NCBI GenBank assembly: GCA_023701135.1
Contig: JAMPXP010000009.1
Location: 1 to 64,000 of the forward strand
Origin: Desulfobacula sp.
GTDB lineage: Bacteria; Desulfobacterota; Desulfobacteria; Desulfobacterales; Desulfobacteraceae
Reading direction: 5' to 3'
Length of the DNA stretch: 64,000 bases
The notes beneath the pieces are model-generated. The model was not told the DNA's origin and ran no database searches. It saw nothing but the letters and a program-made list of their open reading frames with translations. This document shows, in pieces, positions 25,654-35,021 of the stretch. Every line of letters begins with the position of its first letter. Positions within the stretch are counted from its first letter, which is position 1. The position numbers were made by a program, and so were the translations under genes.

Positions 25654-27069
25654 ATGGCAGATATTCTTGTAGTGGATGATGAAGAATCCATATGTTATGC
25701 ATTTAAACAGTGCATCCGGCATATGGGGCACACCCCGCATCTGGCTTCCAATGCAAAGGATGCCCTGAAAATAATCTCCATGGTCGACCCGGCTATTATT
25801 TTTCTGGACAATCGACTTCCCGGAGAAAGCGGTATCTCCTTTCTTGAAAAAATAAGAGACCGGCATAAAGAAACGGCTGTAGTGATCATGACCGCTTTCG
25901 GCAATATGGATACGGCCATAGATGCGGTAAAAAAAGGGGCCTATGATTATTTGACAAAGCCGGTTGATCTGCATCAGATTGAAGATATAACCGAAAGGAT
26001 TCTGAAACCCGGGAAGGCTGAATTTGTTTCGGCCCAGGATCAATCAGGTTATGATTTTTATATTCATGAAGACAGCATTATCGGATCAACCGATGCAATT
26101 TCAGACATCTATAAAATGATCGGCCTCCTGACCACCAATGATGTGCCCGTTCTCATTGAGGGGGAAAGCGGAGTGGGAAAGGAACTCGTGGCCCGGGCTA
26201 TCCATAACCGGAGCGACAGGAAGAATTTCCCCTTTGTGGCCATCAATTGCGGTGCCATGCCGGAAAACCTGCTGGAATCAGAGCTGTTCGGGCATGAAAA
26301 GGGCTCATTCACAGGTGCCGATACGGTGAAAATCGGTAAATTTGAATATGCAAAAGATGGGACCCTTTTTCTGGATGAAATCGGGGATTTAAAATTTTCA
26401 CTTCAGATCAAGCTGCTCAGGGTTCTCCAGGAAAAAACCATTGTCCGGGTGGGTGGGCTCAAAACCATTCCGGTCGGTTCTGCAAGGGTGATCACGGCCA
26501 CCAATAAAAATCTTCTGGGAGAAATGAAAGCCGGTCGGTTCAGAAGTGATCTGTATTATCGTCTCCAGTTGATTACCTTGAAAATTCCCCCCTTAAGGGA
26601 AAGGCGCGCTGATATTCCGGAACTCGTATCCCATTTCATCCGCAAGGCAAACAGGGAAATGGGGCTTGATATAAAAGGCATTGAAAAAAATGCCCTGGAG
26701 CTTCTGATGGGCCATCACTGGCCGGGTAATATCCGGGAACTTGAAAATGTCATTAAACGAGGAGCCCTCCTTTCCAGGGTGGAGACCATCGGGCGTCATA
26801 ATATTGAATTTGCAGAAGTACATGGAATTGAAGGAAAAGATCATCTATCGAGTGTTTCGATTTCAGACCAGGTCCGGTTCTGGTTTGAAAAAAGAGAAGA
26901 ACTCTTTCCCAAAACAGACCGGCTCTATTCAGATATCCTTGCTGTTGTAGAACAGACTTTGATTCAAAAAGCCCTGGAAGTCTGTAACAACAACCAGTTG
27001 AAAGCCTCCGACCTTCTCGGCATGAATCGCACCACCTTGAGAAACAAGATCAGGGAGTATGATCTGTAA
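25654..27069 (+). CDS. Sigma54-dependent response regulator (NtrC family)
   Basis: A 471-residue activator with three domains: receiver (1-120, phospho-acceptor Asp52 in IIFLDNRLP), AAA+ domain (about 148-385; Walker A GESGVGKE, the sigma54-contacting loop GSFTGAD with Ser in place of the usual Ala, Walker B GTLFLDEIGD) and a C-terminal Fis-type helix-turn-helix (NNNQLKASDLLGMNRTTLRNKI). It opens sigma54 promoters when phosphorylated, most likely by the kinase 12 bases upstream. Predicted -24/-12 sites at 32472, 33346 and 35074 are natural targets. It converges on the inositol-phosphate synthase gene, the two overlapping by 20 bases. Confidence 0.93.
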   Translation: MADILVVDDEESICYAFKQCIRHMGHTPHLASNAKDALKIISMVDPAIIFLDNRLPGESGISFLEKIRDRHKETAVVIMTAFGNMDTAIDAVKKGAYDYLTKPVDLHQIEDITERILKPGKAEFVSAQDQSGYDFYIHEDSIIGSTDAISDIYKMIGLLTTNDVPVLIEGESGVGKELVARAIHNRSDRKNFPFVAINCGAMPENLLESELFGHEKGSFTGADTVKIGKFEYAKDGTLFLDEIGDLKFSLQIKLLRVLQEKTIVRVGGLKTIPVGSARVITATNKNLLGEMKAGRFRSDLYYRLQLITLKIPPLRERRADIPELVSHFIRKANREMGLDIKGIEKNALELLMGHHWPGNIRELENVIKRGALLSRVETIGRHNIEFAEVHGIEGKDHLSSVSISDQVRFWFEKREELFPKTDRLYSDILAVVEQTLIQKALEVCNNNQLKASDLLGMNRTTLRNKIREYDL

Positions 27070-28252
27070 TCTTTTGGCAATAGTCTTCCAGCAGCCTGAA
27101 CTGCTTTTCAAGGGAATGTTCATCAATACCCCAGGGGGATTTGAAAAAGGATGCCATATGACTCATGACACCGGATTCCCCTCTTTCCAGGGCCAGGATA
27201 CCGAATCTTGCCAGATCCAGGATAAGGGGGGAAGCCAGGGCTGAATCACATCCCTGCCAGGTGAATTGCAGGGTCATTTTGGTATTGAGAAAGCCCTGGA
27301 AATGAATAAAATCCCAGGCGGTTTTTCTATCTCCAAGGGAAGGCACATAATCGATGGATACCCTGGAATGGGGCTGATACCCCAGGATATGGGGTAACAA
27401 TCGGTCTTTGCTCCTGATCTTGGTGGAGCTGTTTTCCGCATTCTGAAGGATTTTCCCGTCCATATTGCCCAGGATATTATAGCCTTCCCAGCTCAGAACC
27501 TCCAGATTCCGCATGGCAAACATGGGGGCAAGGGCCGATTTTACAAGGGTTTCACCTGTTTTACCGTCGCTGCCCATAACCGGAACCCGGTATTCGTGTG
27601 CAAGAGCTGCAAGCCCCCCTGAAAAGCCACCTTCCGACGGGGTAAAATTGATATAGACACATCTTGAGGTAATGGCTGCATAAGCATATATAAGGCTTGG
27701 CCGGATTGTTGAGATTTGATTCTCATCAATAAGTTTAGAGATTGATTCCATGCTCGATAACCCGCTTAATTCTGAAATTTGCGGTTCTGTGGAGGCAAGA
27801 TTGATAACGACGACTTTATCCAGTTTATTTTCAGTTTTAAAGTGGTCGATATCCTCTTTAACTTTTTCTATGGCTTCCTTAATAGAATCAGTTTTAAATA
27901 CATGCCCCTGTTCGGAAATCTCTGATATGGCCATGCCCGCATTCAGGGTGATTCCAGGAAATGTTTTTATCTGGATTTCTTTGATTTGTTGCCCGATCTC
28001 CCAAATCTCCTGAATATTTTCAAGCCCCAAATCCTTTAATGCATTTAGAGAATCAGCGCAGGATCTGATGTCCCAACCGCCGAAAACAAAATCCGACAAA
28101 GGAGTAAATTTTATTTTATTAAAGGGCTTTTTTTCTGATATCAATCCTGTGGCAGGACAAAGGTTTTTTGAGACTGCAATGGCGCCTGCCATTACAGTTG
28201 TTGATAAATGACCACATACTCCGACAAACAGGACGCCAACTTTATGATCCAT
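27050..28252 (-). CDS. Inositol-3-phosphate synthase (myo-inositol-1-phosphate synthase family)
   Basis: NAD-dependent enzyme that cyclises glucose 6-phosphate to inositol 3-phosphate. From ATG 28252 (GGGAG just upstream; the frame is open to 28306) it has 400 residues. The Rossmann start GVLFVGVCGHLSTTVMAGAI, the NFTPSEG segment, GSDGKTGETLVKSALAPMF, the GYNILGNMDG motif and DYVPSLGDRKTAWDFIHF follow the family pattern. It is encoded opposite the response regulator. Synthases of this type occur near ebo-like genes in some genomes (from memory, unverified), and here it sits between the EboB-like gene and the UbiA/phosphatase operon, suggesting it supplies a cyclitol building block. A 13-bp stem-loop lies 80-112 bases upstream. 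Confidence 0.88.
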   Translation of the reverse strand: MDHKVGVLFVGVCGHLSTTVMAGAIAVSKNLCPATGLISEKKPFNKIKFTPLSDFVFGGWDIRSCADSLNALKDLGLENIQEIWEIGQQIKEIQIKTFPGITLNAGMAISEISEQGHVFKTDSIKEAIEKVKEDIDHFKTENKLDKVVVINLASTEPQISELSGLSSMESISKLIDENQISTIRPSLIYAYAAITSRCVYINFTPSEGGFSGGLAALAHEYRVPVMGSDGKTGETLVKSALAPMFAMRNLEVLSWEGYNILGNMDGKILQNAENSSTKIRSKDRLLPHILGYQPHSRVSIDYVPSLGDRKTAWDFIHFQGFLNTKMTLQFTWQGCDSALASPLILDLARFGILALERGESGVMSHMASFFKSPWGIDEHSLEKQFRLLEDYCQKITDHTP

Positions 28253-28331
28253 GACAGACTCCCAAAATGAATACCGTAACGAATTGAACAGAGGAATTCT
28301 TACCAAATATACAGGAATAGTTAAACAAAAC

Positions 28332-28364
28332 GCAACTTAATAACCGGGGGAGTTATTAAGTTGC
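28332..28364. repeat. Perfect 13-bp inverted repeat in the leader of the inositol-phosphate synthase
   Basis: GCAACTTAATAAC (28332-28344) and GTTATTAAGTTGC (28352-28364) flank the loop CGGGGGA. On the minus strand it is followed by GTTTTGTTT, so it may be a weak terminator for the HEAT-repeat gene or an operator/attenuator for the synthase. The rest of 28253-28603 is very AT-rich; I see no gene in it. Confidence 0.5.
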
Positions 28365-28603
28365 TATGTAAGGGGAATTACATATTTTGTTTAAGATTAT
28401 AAGAAGCAATGATCGTACCATTTAAAGGATAGAATTGAATTTAAATTTATTATTGGAATAACTATTTGAATTATTACTATAAAATTTAAATTTTGATAGC
28501 GGATTTTTAAACAGGGCGCCTAATAAAGAATTAAATATTGAGAGAATAAATTCATATTTTGTTCATATTTTGACAATATCTGTTAAATTTTAACCATTAC
28601 ACC

Positions 28604-29362
28604 TCAAGATTTTTCGACTTTTCTCATGAGCTCTTGTGCCCTCTCCCTTTCACGGCCATCAGCGCTCCTCATCACATTTCTGAGAATCACCTTTTTCGTC
28701 TCAACGGTTGAAACCGGAGATTCAACATATTTAATCAACTGGTTTGAAATCGATTCATCCAGGGGTACGGACCGGTTGAAATAGGATAAGATCCTAACCA
28801 CTTCGGTGGGGCTTTCCAGCCTTTTTCCAACCGCATTGGTTAACGCCTGATGTGCCTCCCGGGTTCCGATTCTTCCCAGGGCCTGTAGAGAAGTGTGCAG
28901 GATTCGATTATCCTCTGTATGCCCGACAAGGGTGATAATTTTTTGGATCGAGTCCGGATCATTCTCTTGCGCTTTTTGAATCAAGCTGTTCAGTGTTAAT
29001 GGATCAACCGGATCTTTACCTGCACCGAGATTGTTATTTCCTGCTTGTGGCGGCTGATGCCCACCATTCTTTTGGACTACCGTACCATGCATTGGGTGAT
29101 TTACATTTTCCGGTTTCGGCGATTCCGCTTTTAAAGGTTCTGCCATGGGAGGCCCTTGAGCGGTATCACTATTCAGCCTATTTGTGCCGGCAGGTGAATC
29201 CCTCCGGACTATTTTTTCTGCATGACCATCGGATTTTTCCAAGTGGGTCTCATTCTTTTTTTTTATAAACGTATTTTGATTGTTAAGGAACAAATGCCCC
29301 AGAAAAACAAAACATATAAACGCAATGGCATAACCGGTCACTATCAATGTCTTTTTACTCAT
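28604..29362 (-). CDS. Membrane-anchored HEAT-repeat protein
   Basis: A 252-residue protein with an N-terminal membrane anchor (about 5-26), a Pro/Asn/Lys-rich linker of about 100 residues, and C-terminal helical repeats (about 125-250) of HEAT type (for example ILHTSLQALGRIGTREAHQALTNAV). Such domains bind proteins; the domain is predicted to face the periplasm. It lies downstream of the large secreted toroid protein, beyond a strong terminator, so it may have its own promoter or depend on read-through. Function unknown. Confidence 0.6.
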   Translation of the reverse strand: MSKKTLIVTGYAIAFICFVFLGHLFLNNQNTFIKKKNETHLEKSDGHAEKIVRRDSPAGTNRLNSDTAQGPPMAEPLKAESPKPENVNHPMHGTVVQKNGGHQPPQAGNNNLGAGKDPVDPLTLNSLIQKAQENDPDSIQKIITLVGHTEDNRILHTSLQALGRIGTREAHQALTNAVGKRLESPTEVVRILSYFNRSVPLDESISNQLIKYVESPVSTVETKKVILRNVMRSADGRERERAQELMRKVEKS

Positions 29363-29403
29363 ACCAGACAGATCTCCACCTAATCCTGTTAAAATGTTGT
29401 GCC

Positions 29404-29440
29404 AAAAAAAACGGCCGCCGAAAATTTCTTCCGGCGGCCG
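29404..29440 (-). terminator. Intrinsic terminator of the large secreted-protein gene
   Basis: CGGCCGCCG pairs with CGGCGGCCG (arms 29432-29440 and 29412-29420) around an 11-base loop. On the minus strand it is followed directly by eight T residues (A at 29404-29411). It lies 30 bases past the stop codon of the 981-residue gene. Confidence 0.85.
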
Positions 29441-29469
29441 AAACTTAAATACTCACCGTATCCCTGCGA

Positions 29470-32415
29470 TTAGGGGGCAAGTGCGGGCAGATTCGGAATA
29501 ATATAATGCTGTCCGTTAAAATCAAACTCTGCCTGCCATGACCAGACCCCATTGGCTGGCCGTCTGGTATCTAAATCAGATTCAATCTCTGCTGTTTTAG
29601 CGACTGAATCACAGGCCGTCCTGACAACTTCGCCGGGGCCCACCGTTCCGAGAACAGCCGTTCCCTTTACAATGGTCCTGTTGGTCGGGACGCTTGTCAG
29701 AGTAACGACCAGGTTCTCTGCCACACCGGTTCCGAAATTCTGGAATTCAACAACAATTCCATCATGATAGATAAACCGGCCGTTTCGAACTCTAAAACAA
29801 TATTCATAGTCCTGGGCAAACACAAGGGCAATGGACAGGATCTCATTGGTTGCCGTGTCAATCAATCCATGGCTGTCGTGAACCCTGAGGGTTACAAGAC
29901 CGGAAATAGGAGCCGGAAATGTCTTCTGGACAACGGAAAAGTCGCCCGGATTCACTGGGGTACCGTCGTCACCATTTGCTTCATTAAAAAGACCATCCCC
30001 ATCGATGTCCCACTCATAGAGCACAATGCCGTCACCGAGACAGGATGGATCACCAGGCGTCGAGCAGGCATTGGGGTCATAGGAAGAGGTTCCGTCAAAG
30101 GTCAGCGTAACGCCGGGTGCGCCGGCCCAGGGGCCGTTGGTTTGGGCAACAGGTCCCACATTGCCGCTGTTCACCTGAACCGTGGAGGTGTCAACATCCG
30201 ACATGGGCGGTGTGCTGTCATCCGTTACCATGAGGGTCACGGTATAGGTTTCGTCAGCCCCCGTATCCGGATAGGATGTATTGACATTGATCCCGAATGC
30301 ACCCTGACCCGGAGCTGGAGAAGCAGCGCTGTTCCACCAGAGACCGTCGGCAGCATCAAAATCCCATTTATATTGGATCAGATTTTTCGTGGCATCCTGA
30401 TGGAAAGACCCTGATCCTTGCAACGACACATTCTGTCCGGCATTAACCGGACCGTAAGGTCCGCCGGCAACGGCCACCGGCGGCAGCCCGGCAACGGCAG
30501 GAGCCAGCATGGCAAGGGCAACACCCGTGGTCATGGGCTCGGGAATCCAACCGCCGCAGGTTCCCCACGAACCTTCAGCTCTTTGGTTTGCAATGAGATA
30601 ATCCGTATAAAGGGCGTCCCAGTTCCGCCCGTTCAAGGTATCCAGGTGTAGGAATTTCATGCCTTTATAAAAGGCATACATACCGTACATACTTCCCAGG
30701 TTTCCATCATAACACGTTAAATTCCAGTTGGCATCCAGATAGCCGAGAGCGGCCTGGACACTGGGATGGGTTGCATCATAGCCCACCCATTTCAGCATGG
30801 CAAGGCCTGCGCCGGTTTTGGGGAAATTGACCCAAGAGTCAGGGTAGTCATATCCAAAACCACCGTTTGCATTCTGGGAATATTCGAGCCAGCCTTTGAA
30901 CAGATCAACGGCTGTCGGGTTGATATTGATTCCCCAACGGGTCTTTGCTTCTTCAAGGGCCAGGGTCGGCCATTGAGATACCGAGTTATCGATGGAGTCA
31001 TAGTTTGGAGCATACCTCCATCCGGCCATGGTGCAGCTAAGTGGAAGCGGGATTGTCGGGCAATATGAATCATCAAAGTATGACTCTCTATCGATGTTGA
31101 AAAGACCGCCATTATTTCTTCTGGCGATACTGGTTCCAGGAACGATGATGTCCCGGAAGGACAGGTTGTTATAGATATCAATATCTTCGAAATCAAGTCC
31201 GTCCGGCTTGGACCACAATAGCGGCACTCCGGTCCAGATCTGTTCGCCGGGAATTCCTTCGGTGGACCGGGTATAGGAAAATCCTCCGTTTCCGCAGCAG
31301 CTCCATGAATGAAAGATAATATCAATATAGATGTCTTCTTCAATCAGATGCAGGACAATGGGTCTTTCCAGATCCACCTGTGTGTTCCAGCCCCCATGAA
31401 ACTCCATAAACGGTCGATAGGGCTTGGTAAAAACATCTGCATCTCCCGTTGTACCATAGGCCCATTCAGTATTGACGGGCCCACACGGAAGTTCTGTCGG
31501 CAAACTGCCGCCTGAACCGTCAAAGTCGGTTTGGGCCCAGGCTAGCCAGTCTTTCATATCCACCATGATATCAAAATAGGTTCTGCCGGCCAGCGGCCCC
31601 TCTGAAACGGTTCGTGTCTGGGCGGTTGCCAGATCGCAGGAATTGACGATGGCCAGCATGGCGATGGACGGTTCATACAAGGCAGGGTTGGTACTTTGGC
31701 TGATATAAATCCCCTTGCCGTCGTTGTCCAGATCTCCGTCATTGGCTTCAGGATCACCCATGCAGCCTTGAACTCCGATGTCCTCTATTTTGCCTTGGTT
31801 AAAAAGCCATCTTAAGCCCTGTTCAACCACGATTTTATAAATATCGGTATCCGGCGAAGCCACGGAATGCCCGTGGTTTTGATAGGCGATCAAGGCCATA
31901 CCGGTTTGACCGACCGGACTATTCCACCCCCCCCAATAAATCCCGACGTTTGGGTCATAGGTGATATTGGTATAGAGGTTTCTGAGCCCGTTGTCGATGG
32001 CGGAATTTTTCCGGCGGTTGGTGCTGTCTGCCGCCAGGGTCATGACCTGGATGGTGGCCGAAGCAATATCGGTGGGGTTGGCCTGATCCCTCACCGTCAG
32101 CCGGACCCAGTTCAGGCCCGATGACAAAAAGGTATGGGTTGTATTAATATACCTGCGATTGGCCGGCACCGAATACGGGATGACGGTGCCGTCACTGAAT
32201 TCCCACATGGCTTCATAAACAGTGGTATCGGTTATTTCAGACGCTCTGCCGAAATAAGTCCTGGATTCACCCACCAGGGCATAGGCGCTTTGAATGTCTG
32301 TTCCGCTTGGCTGGCCCCACACCTGGATGGCGGCAGAGGCCTGGGTCGGTGTACCCAATAAAAGCACGGTACACCACAAAAGAAGTGTTTTTAGCAGTAC
32401 GAATCTAATTTTCAT
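29470..32415 (-). CDS. Secreted PKD and alpha/alpha-toroid (prenyltransferase/squalene-cyclase-like) protein
   Basis: A 981-residue exported protein with a signal peptide (cleavage near ASA/AIQV). Domain order: a PKD-like beta domain (about 30-130), a long central region (about 135-650) with the repeat pattern of alpha/alpha-toroid proteins (WLEYSQNANGGFGYDYPDSW, LGYLDANWNLTCYDGNLGSMYGMYAFYKGMK), two further PKD domains (about 655-870; YKWDFDAADG and YEWDIDGDGLF), and a C-terminal beta domain. There is no anchor or PEP-CTERM tail, so it may be fully secreted, possibly by the type II system nearby. Similar toroid repeats occur in the protein at 35193. A sigma54-type promoter precedes it. Catalytic activity is not established. 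Confidence 0.75.
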   Translation of the reverse strand: MKIRFVLLKTLLLWCTVLLLGTPTQASAAIQVWGQPSGTDIQSAYALVGESRTYFGRASEITDTTVYEAMWEFSDGTVIPYSVPANRRYINTTHTFLSSGLNWVRLTVRDQANPTDIASATIQVMTLAADSTNRRKNSAIDNGLRNLYTNITYDPNVGIYWGGWNSPVGQTGMALIAYQNHGHSVASPDTDIYKIVVEQGLRWLFNQGKIEDIGVQGCMGDPEANDGDLDNDGKGIYISQSTNPALYEPSIAMLAIVNSCDLATAQTRTVSEGPLAGRTYFDIMVDMKDWLAWAQTDFDGSGGSLPTELPCGPVNTEWAYGTTGDADVFTKPYRPFMEFHGGWNTQVDLERPIVLHLIEEDIYIDIIFHSWSCCGNGGFSYTRSTEGIPGEQIWTGVPLLWSKPDGLDFEDIDIYNNLSFRDIIVPGTSIARRNNGGLFNIDRESYFDDSYCPTIPLPLSCTMAGWRYAPNYDSIDNSVSQWPTLALEEAKTRWGININPTAVDLFKGWLEYSQNANGGFGYDYPDSWVNFPKTGAGLAMLKWVGYDATHPSVQAALGYLDANWNLTCYDGNLGSMYGMYAFYKGMKFLHLDTLNGRNWDALYTDYLIANQRAEGSWGTCGGWIPEPMTTGVALAMLAPAVAGLPPVAVAGGPYGPVNAGQNVSLQGSGSFHQDATKNLIQYKWDFDAADGLWWNSAASPAPGQGAFGINVNTSYPDTGADETYTVTLMVTDDSTPPMSDVDTSTVQVNSGNVGPVAQTNGPWAGAPGVTLTFDGTSSYDPNACSTPGDPSCLGDGIVLYEWDIDGDGLFNEANGDDGTPVNPGDFSVVQKTFPAPISGLVTLRVHDSHGLIDTATNEILSIALVFAQDYEYCFRVRNGRFIYHDGIVVEFQNFGTGVAENLVVTLTSVPTNRTIVKGTAVLGTVGPGEVVRTACDSVAKTAEIESDLDTRRPANGVWSWQAEFDFNGQHYIIPNLPALAP

Positions 32416-32471
32416 ATAAGTTCCCCCGAATAATAAATTTTTATTACAGTAGAATTCCCCTTAACACAGCC

Positions 32472-32488
32472 GGCAAGTGTTCCCCCAC
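32472..32488 (-). promoter_or_regulatory. Predicted sigma54 promoter of the secreted PKD/toroid gene
   Basis: On the minus strand the sequence reads TGG-8-TTGC, with GG and GC ten bases apart, as required for -24/-12 promoters. The -24 part is TGGGGG rather than TGGCAC, so the match is moderate. The predicted start lies about 45 bases before the ATG at 32415. Confidence 0.45.
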
Positions 32489-32574
32489 AAGCTCGGCTGG
32501 AATTGCTTCAATGTCTCACCCCCCTCTTATTGTTCTGTTATTGTGTTTTACGCTTTTTAATTATTTCAACGCAC

Positions 32575-32614
32575 AAGTACATTTCCTGAATTAATACAGG
32601 AAATGTACTTTTTT
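32575..32614. terminator. Perfect 14-bp hairpin after the PEP-CTERM gene
   Basis: AAGTACATTTCCTG (32575-32588) and CAGGAAATGTACTT (32597-32610) pair around an 8-base AT loop. The T-run is on the plus-strand side (32609-32616), although the gene that ends next to it (32644) is on the minus strand. It probably ends or stabilises the minus-strand message and may block plus-strand transcription. Confidence 0.65.
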
Positions 32615-32643
32615 CTCAAAAGTTGGAGCAGGTTCGTGGCTTT

Positions 32644-33279
32644 TTATTTTTTCCTTTTCAGTGCAGTCATGGCAAGCATGCCGAAACCAAAAAGAATCAT
32701 GGTGCCGGGTTCCGGGATCGGATCAGGGCCTGTGCCTTGCCAGCGCTCAAAGTCCACATTGTCGATTTTGAAAAGATCGGCATCACTCCCTTTTAATGCA
32801 CTGGTAATAAATAAAGTATCAAAACCACCTGCAATAGTCAGTGATATGTGTTCATAATCTGCAACAGATTCAGTTAAAACACCATAGCTGACGCCGCCCT
32901 TAAATGCTTCATAGCTGATTGTTGAAGCACTGGGAACACTGCCAATATTACTGATATCAAAGGAAAAAGATCCGAAAATCAGACCTGCCGTAGCCTGAAT
33001 ACCGATAAATGTTTCATAGACTGGCGAGGTTGTTGTTGGGCCGGATTTTGTACCATCATTGTACCCACTGACAAGATAATTGTCGCCTGGTGAGTCGCTG
33101 TCATCAATCCAGGTATCATTAAGAAGAGCTGGATCTCCTGCATAAAACTGAACATTTGAAATTAATGGATCAGTATGACCCGGTACTACCGTGCTGAAAT
33201 CAATAATCGTTGAAAACGCCTGACCCACTCCTAATAGTAAAAACAGAGCGACAGTCAGTAAAACAGATTTTTTATTCAT
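32644..33279 (-). CDS. PEP-CTERM sorted exported protein
   Basis: A 211-residue precursor with an N-terminal signal peptide (cleavage near GQAFS) and a C-terminal PEP-CTERM tail: PIPEPGTMILFGFGMLAMTALKRKK (about 187-211), i.e. the Pro-Glu-Pro motif, a hydrophobic segment and a basic end. Such proteins are processed by an exosortase and placed at the surface, often with exopolysaccharide. The mature part is beta-rich and of unknown function. No exosortase gene is in the window. A strong sigma54 promoter match precedes it, as described for PrsK/PrsR-controlled PEP-CTERM genes. Confidence 0.88.
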   Translation of the reverse strand: MNKKSVLLTVALFLLLGVGQAFSTIIDFSTVVPGHTDPLISNVQFYAGDPALLNDTWIDDSDSPGDNYLVSGYNDGTKSGPTTTSPVYETFIGIQATAGLIFGSFSFDISNIGSVPSASTISYEAFKGGVSYGVLTESVADYEHISLTIAGGFDTLFITSALKGSDADLFKIDNVDFERWQGTGPDPIPEPGTMILFGFGMLAMTALKRKK

Positions 33280-33345
33280 AATGAATTCCCCCTTTAAAAT
33301 ATAAATAATTATTACCCCCTACCCAAAAACTCTTGTTGTGATTAT

Positions 33346-33363
33346 TAGCATTTATCGTGCCAG
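33346..33363 (-). promoter_or_regulatory. Predicted sigma54 promoter of the PEP-CTERM gene
   Basis: The minus strand reads TGGCACG-4-ATGCT, differing from the TGGCACG-4-TTGCT consensus at one position, with GG and GC exactly ten bases apart. The predicted start lies about 55 bases before the ATG at 33279. No gene is seen in 33280-33541 besides this. Confidence 0.7.
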
Positions 33364-33541
33364 AAAAAAATATGCCGCAAAGATACTTAACATGCTGAAA
33401 TTAAAGCAATTTTATTTGAATGGGGTTTTTATATGTAAAAAAAGTATGATAAGGCTGAAAAAGATTTCATAAAACTATGAAATAAATGTAATAAATGAAA
33501 AGAATTCTGAACGGAATATTCGGCATTATATTTAAATTATT

Positions 33542-34168
33542 TTATATTTTCATAACAAAAGGCCAGATGAGCAGGGGAACCAAAACCGCCATGAAAATAC
33601 CGGCACCGGATCCTTCTCCGGAAACCTGCCCCATCCATGAGAACAAGAGACATGCCGGTAGGGAACCGGTCAGAAGGGCTGCTGTAAACCGTGAAAATCT
33701 CATTCCTGAAAGTCCTGCAAGGATCGATACAATTTCGGGCAGCATCGGCAGTATCCTGCTGATGATCACGGCATATCCTCCCCATTGATCAAAAAAAAGT
33801 CTGAACCGATTCATTTCATCATCCGAGGCAAGGTATCGAGCCGCCCGGTATCCTAAAAGCCTTGCCGTTCCATACCCGATGATACCGGCACCGGCGGTTC
33901 CTGCCACGCCCAGAGCCGCACCCTCCCATATGCCGTACACCGCCCCAAGCGCTGCGATCACGCCTGTTGCCGGAATCGGTAAAACCAGATCCGACAATAA
34001 GAGCAGGATTCCGATGAGCCAGGCCCAGGACCGGATATCGGAAAATAAAGCGGTGCAGGCCTTGAAATCCAAAAAAGCCTCAAGACTTTCTCCCCAGATC
34101 AAAAATGAAAAAAGAAAGATAGTCCCTGTCAAAACAAAAACAGTGAGTAGTTTTAATACCGGTTTCAT
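33542..34168 (-). CDS. VTT-domain (TVP38/TMEM64/DedA-like) membrane protein
   Basis: A 208-residue integral membrane protein with about five or six hydrophobic segments. The core LVLPIPATGVIAALGAVYGIWEGAALGVAGTAGAGIIGYGTARLLG, followed by FDQWGGYAVIISRILPMLPEIVSILAG, is the conserved VTT region with its re-entrant loop and Arg-X-X-Pro. Members act in lipid scrambling or undecaprenyl-phosphate recycling in other bacteria; the role here is not shown. It follows the YdjY-like gene by 21 bases in the same direction, so the two are probably co-transcribed. Confidence 0.8.
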   Translation of the reverse strand: MKPVLKLLTVFVLTGTIFLFSFLIWGESLEAFLDFKACTALFSDIRSWAWLIGILLLLSDLVLPIPATGVIAALGAVYGIWEGAALGVAGTAGAGIIGYGTARLLGYRAARYLASDDEMNRFRLFFDQWGGYAVIISRILPMLPEIVSILAGLSGMRFSRFTAALLTGSLPACLLFSWMGQVSGEGSGAGIFMAVLVPLLIWPFVMKI

Positions 34169-34189
34169 TCGGAAACATCCAGGTGAAGC

Positions 34190-34975
34190 CTATGGCGCAC
34201 TTTTTCTGATCCTGAATTTTACAGGCATCCCCTTTGGCGGCAGAACATTTTTATTTGCCCAATACCGGGTGTCATCCTCGCCGGAGGGGAGCGGGTGACC
34301 GATCATTGCATAGGGATCATGATAGGTGGCAACAATGGACTGCTCCACCTGGGCCATGAATCTGCCGTTGACAATCTGGGACCCTGTATAAATCCAGTGA
34401 GTCTTTTCCATACTTTGGTCGGTCCTTTTGTCAAGCAACAAGTCTTCGGCCCTGTATGTCACCAATTTTTTTTCAGGGTTGATCCATGACACCCAGATTT
34501 CAATGGAATCCCCCTCCGGAATCCCTTGGTGCCCCTGTTGTTTAAACCGGTTTATTCCAGGCTCAAGTCCCAGCAGCAGCATGGCTATTTGAAGATCAAA
34601 AGGCTCTGCGATTAATTTTAACACACTTTCATGAAGCTTTCCGGCTTCACCGCAGGCTAGATATTCCACAATTCCGTCCTGCTGATTGACCTCACCGTCC
34701 ACCAGAACATATTCTTCTCTTTTGTTCACCGTGATATTACCAACTCTGAAGATACCGTCTTCAACCTTTTGGATGGGCGGCGGAGATGAGGCCTTATTTC
34801 CTTTGTTTTTATTTTTATCCCATAACGGGGCATCCCGCCCCGGAAGAGGCACGGGTTGTTTGTCGGAATCTGCTGAATTTTTAACGGTGTTTGTTTCCTC
34901 TGAAAAAACAGGTGGCGTCATCGTGGTCATCGTGACAAAAAGGCAAAGCATCAAGATCATCGGTAGTCGTTTCAT
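34190..34975 (-). CDS. Exported YdjY-domain protein
   Basis: A 261-residue precursor starting at the ATG with AGAGGAC upstream; the frame is open to 35161. Signal peptide at 1-27 (MILMLCLFVTMTTMTPPVFS), a Pro/Lys-rich linker, and a YdjY-like domain (about 80-258: DGIVEYLACGEAGKLHESVLKL, AMLLLGLEPG, and the end HDPYAMIGH...DDTRYWANKNVLPPKGMPVKF). The end matches the frameshifted copy at 21989-22728 closely, so the two are paralogues and this is the intact one. Function unknown. It is probably transcribed with the VTT-domain gene from a sigma70-like promoter at 35022-35050. Confidence 0.75.
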   Translation of the reverse strand: MKRLPMILMLCLFVTMTTMTPPVFSEETNTVKNSADSDKQPVPLPGRDAPLWDKNKNKGNKASSPPPIQKVEDGIFRVGNITVNKREEYVLVDGEVNQQDGIVEYLACGEAGKLHESVLKLIAEPFDLQIAMLLLGLEPGINRFKQQGHQGIPEGDSIEIWVSWINPEKKLVTYRAEDLLLDKRTDQSMEKTHWIYTGSQIVNGRFMAQVEQSIVATYHDPYAMIGHPLPSGEDDTRYWANKNVLPPKGMPVKFRIRKSAP

Positions 34976-35021
34976 AACATTGTCCTCTAAATGTTGATCA
35001 TAAAAGATGATATTACTAGAA

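Noticed and set aside
29388-29408. TGGCACA on the minus strand upstream of the HEAT-repeat gene
   Set aside because: The -12 GC is missing at the required distance, and the sequence overlaps the terminator region of the upstream gene.
29764-30414. Plus-strand open frame opposite the PKD/toroid gene
   Set aside because: No recognisable protein features; it lies entirely within a gene with a signal peptide and PKD domains on the other strand.
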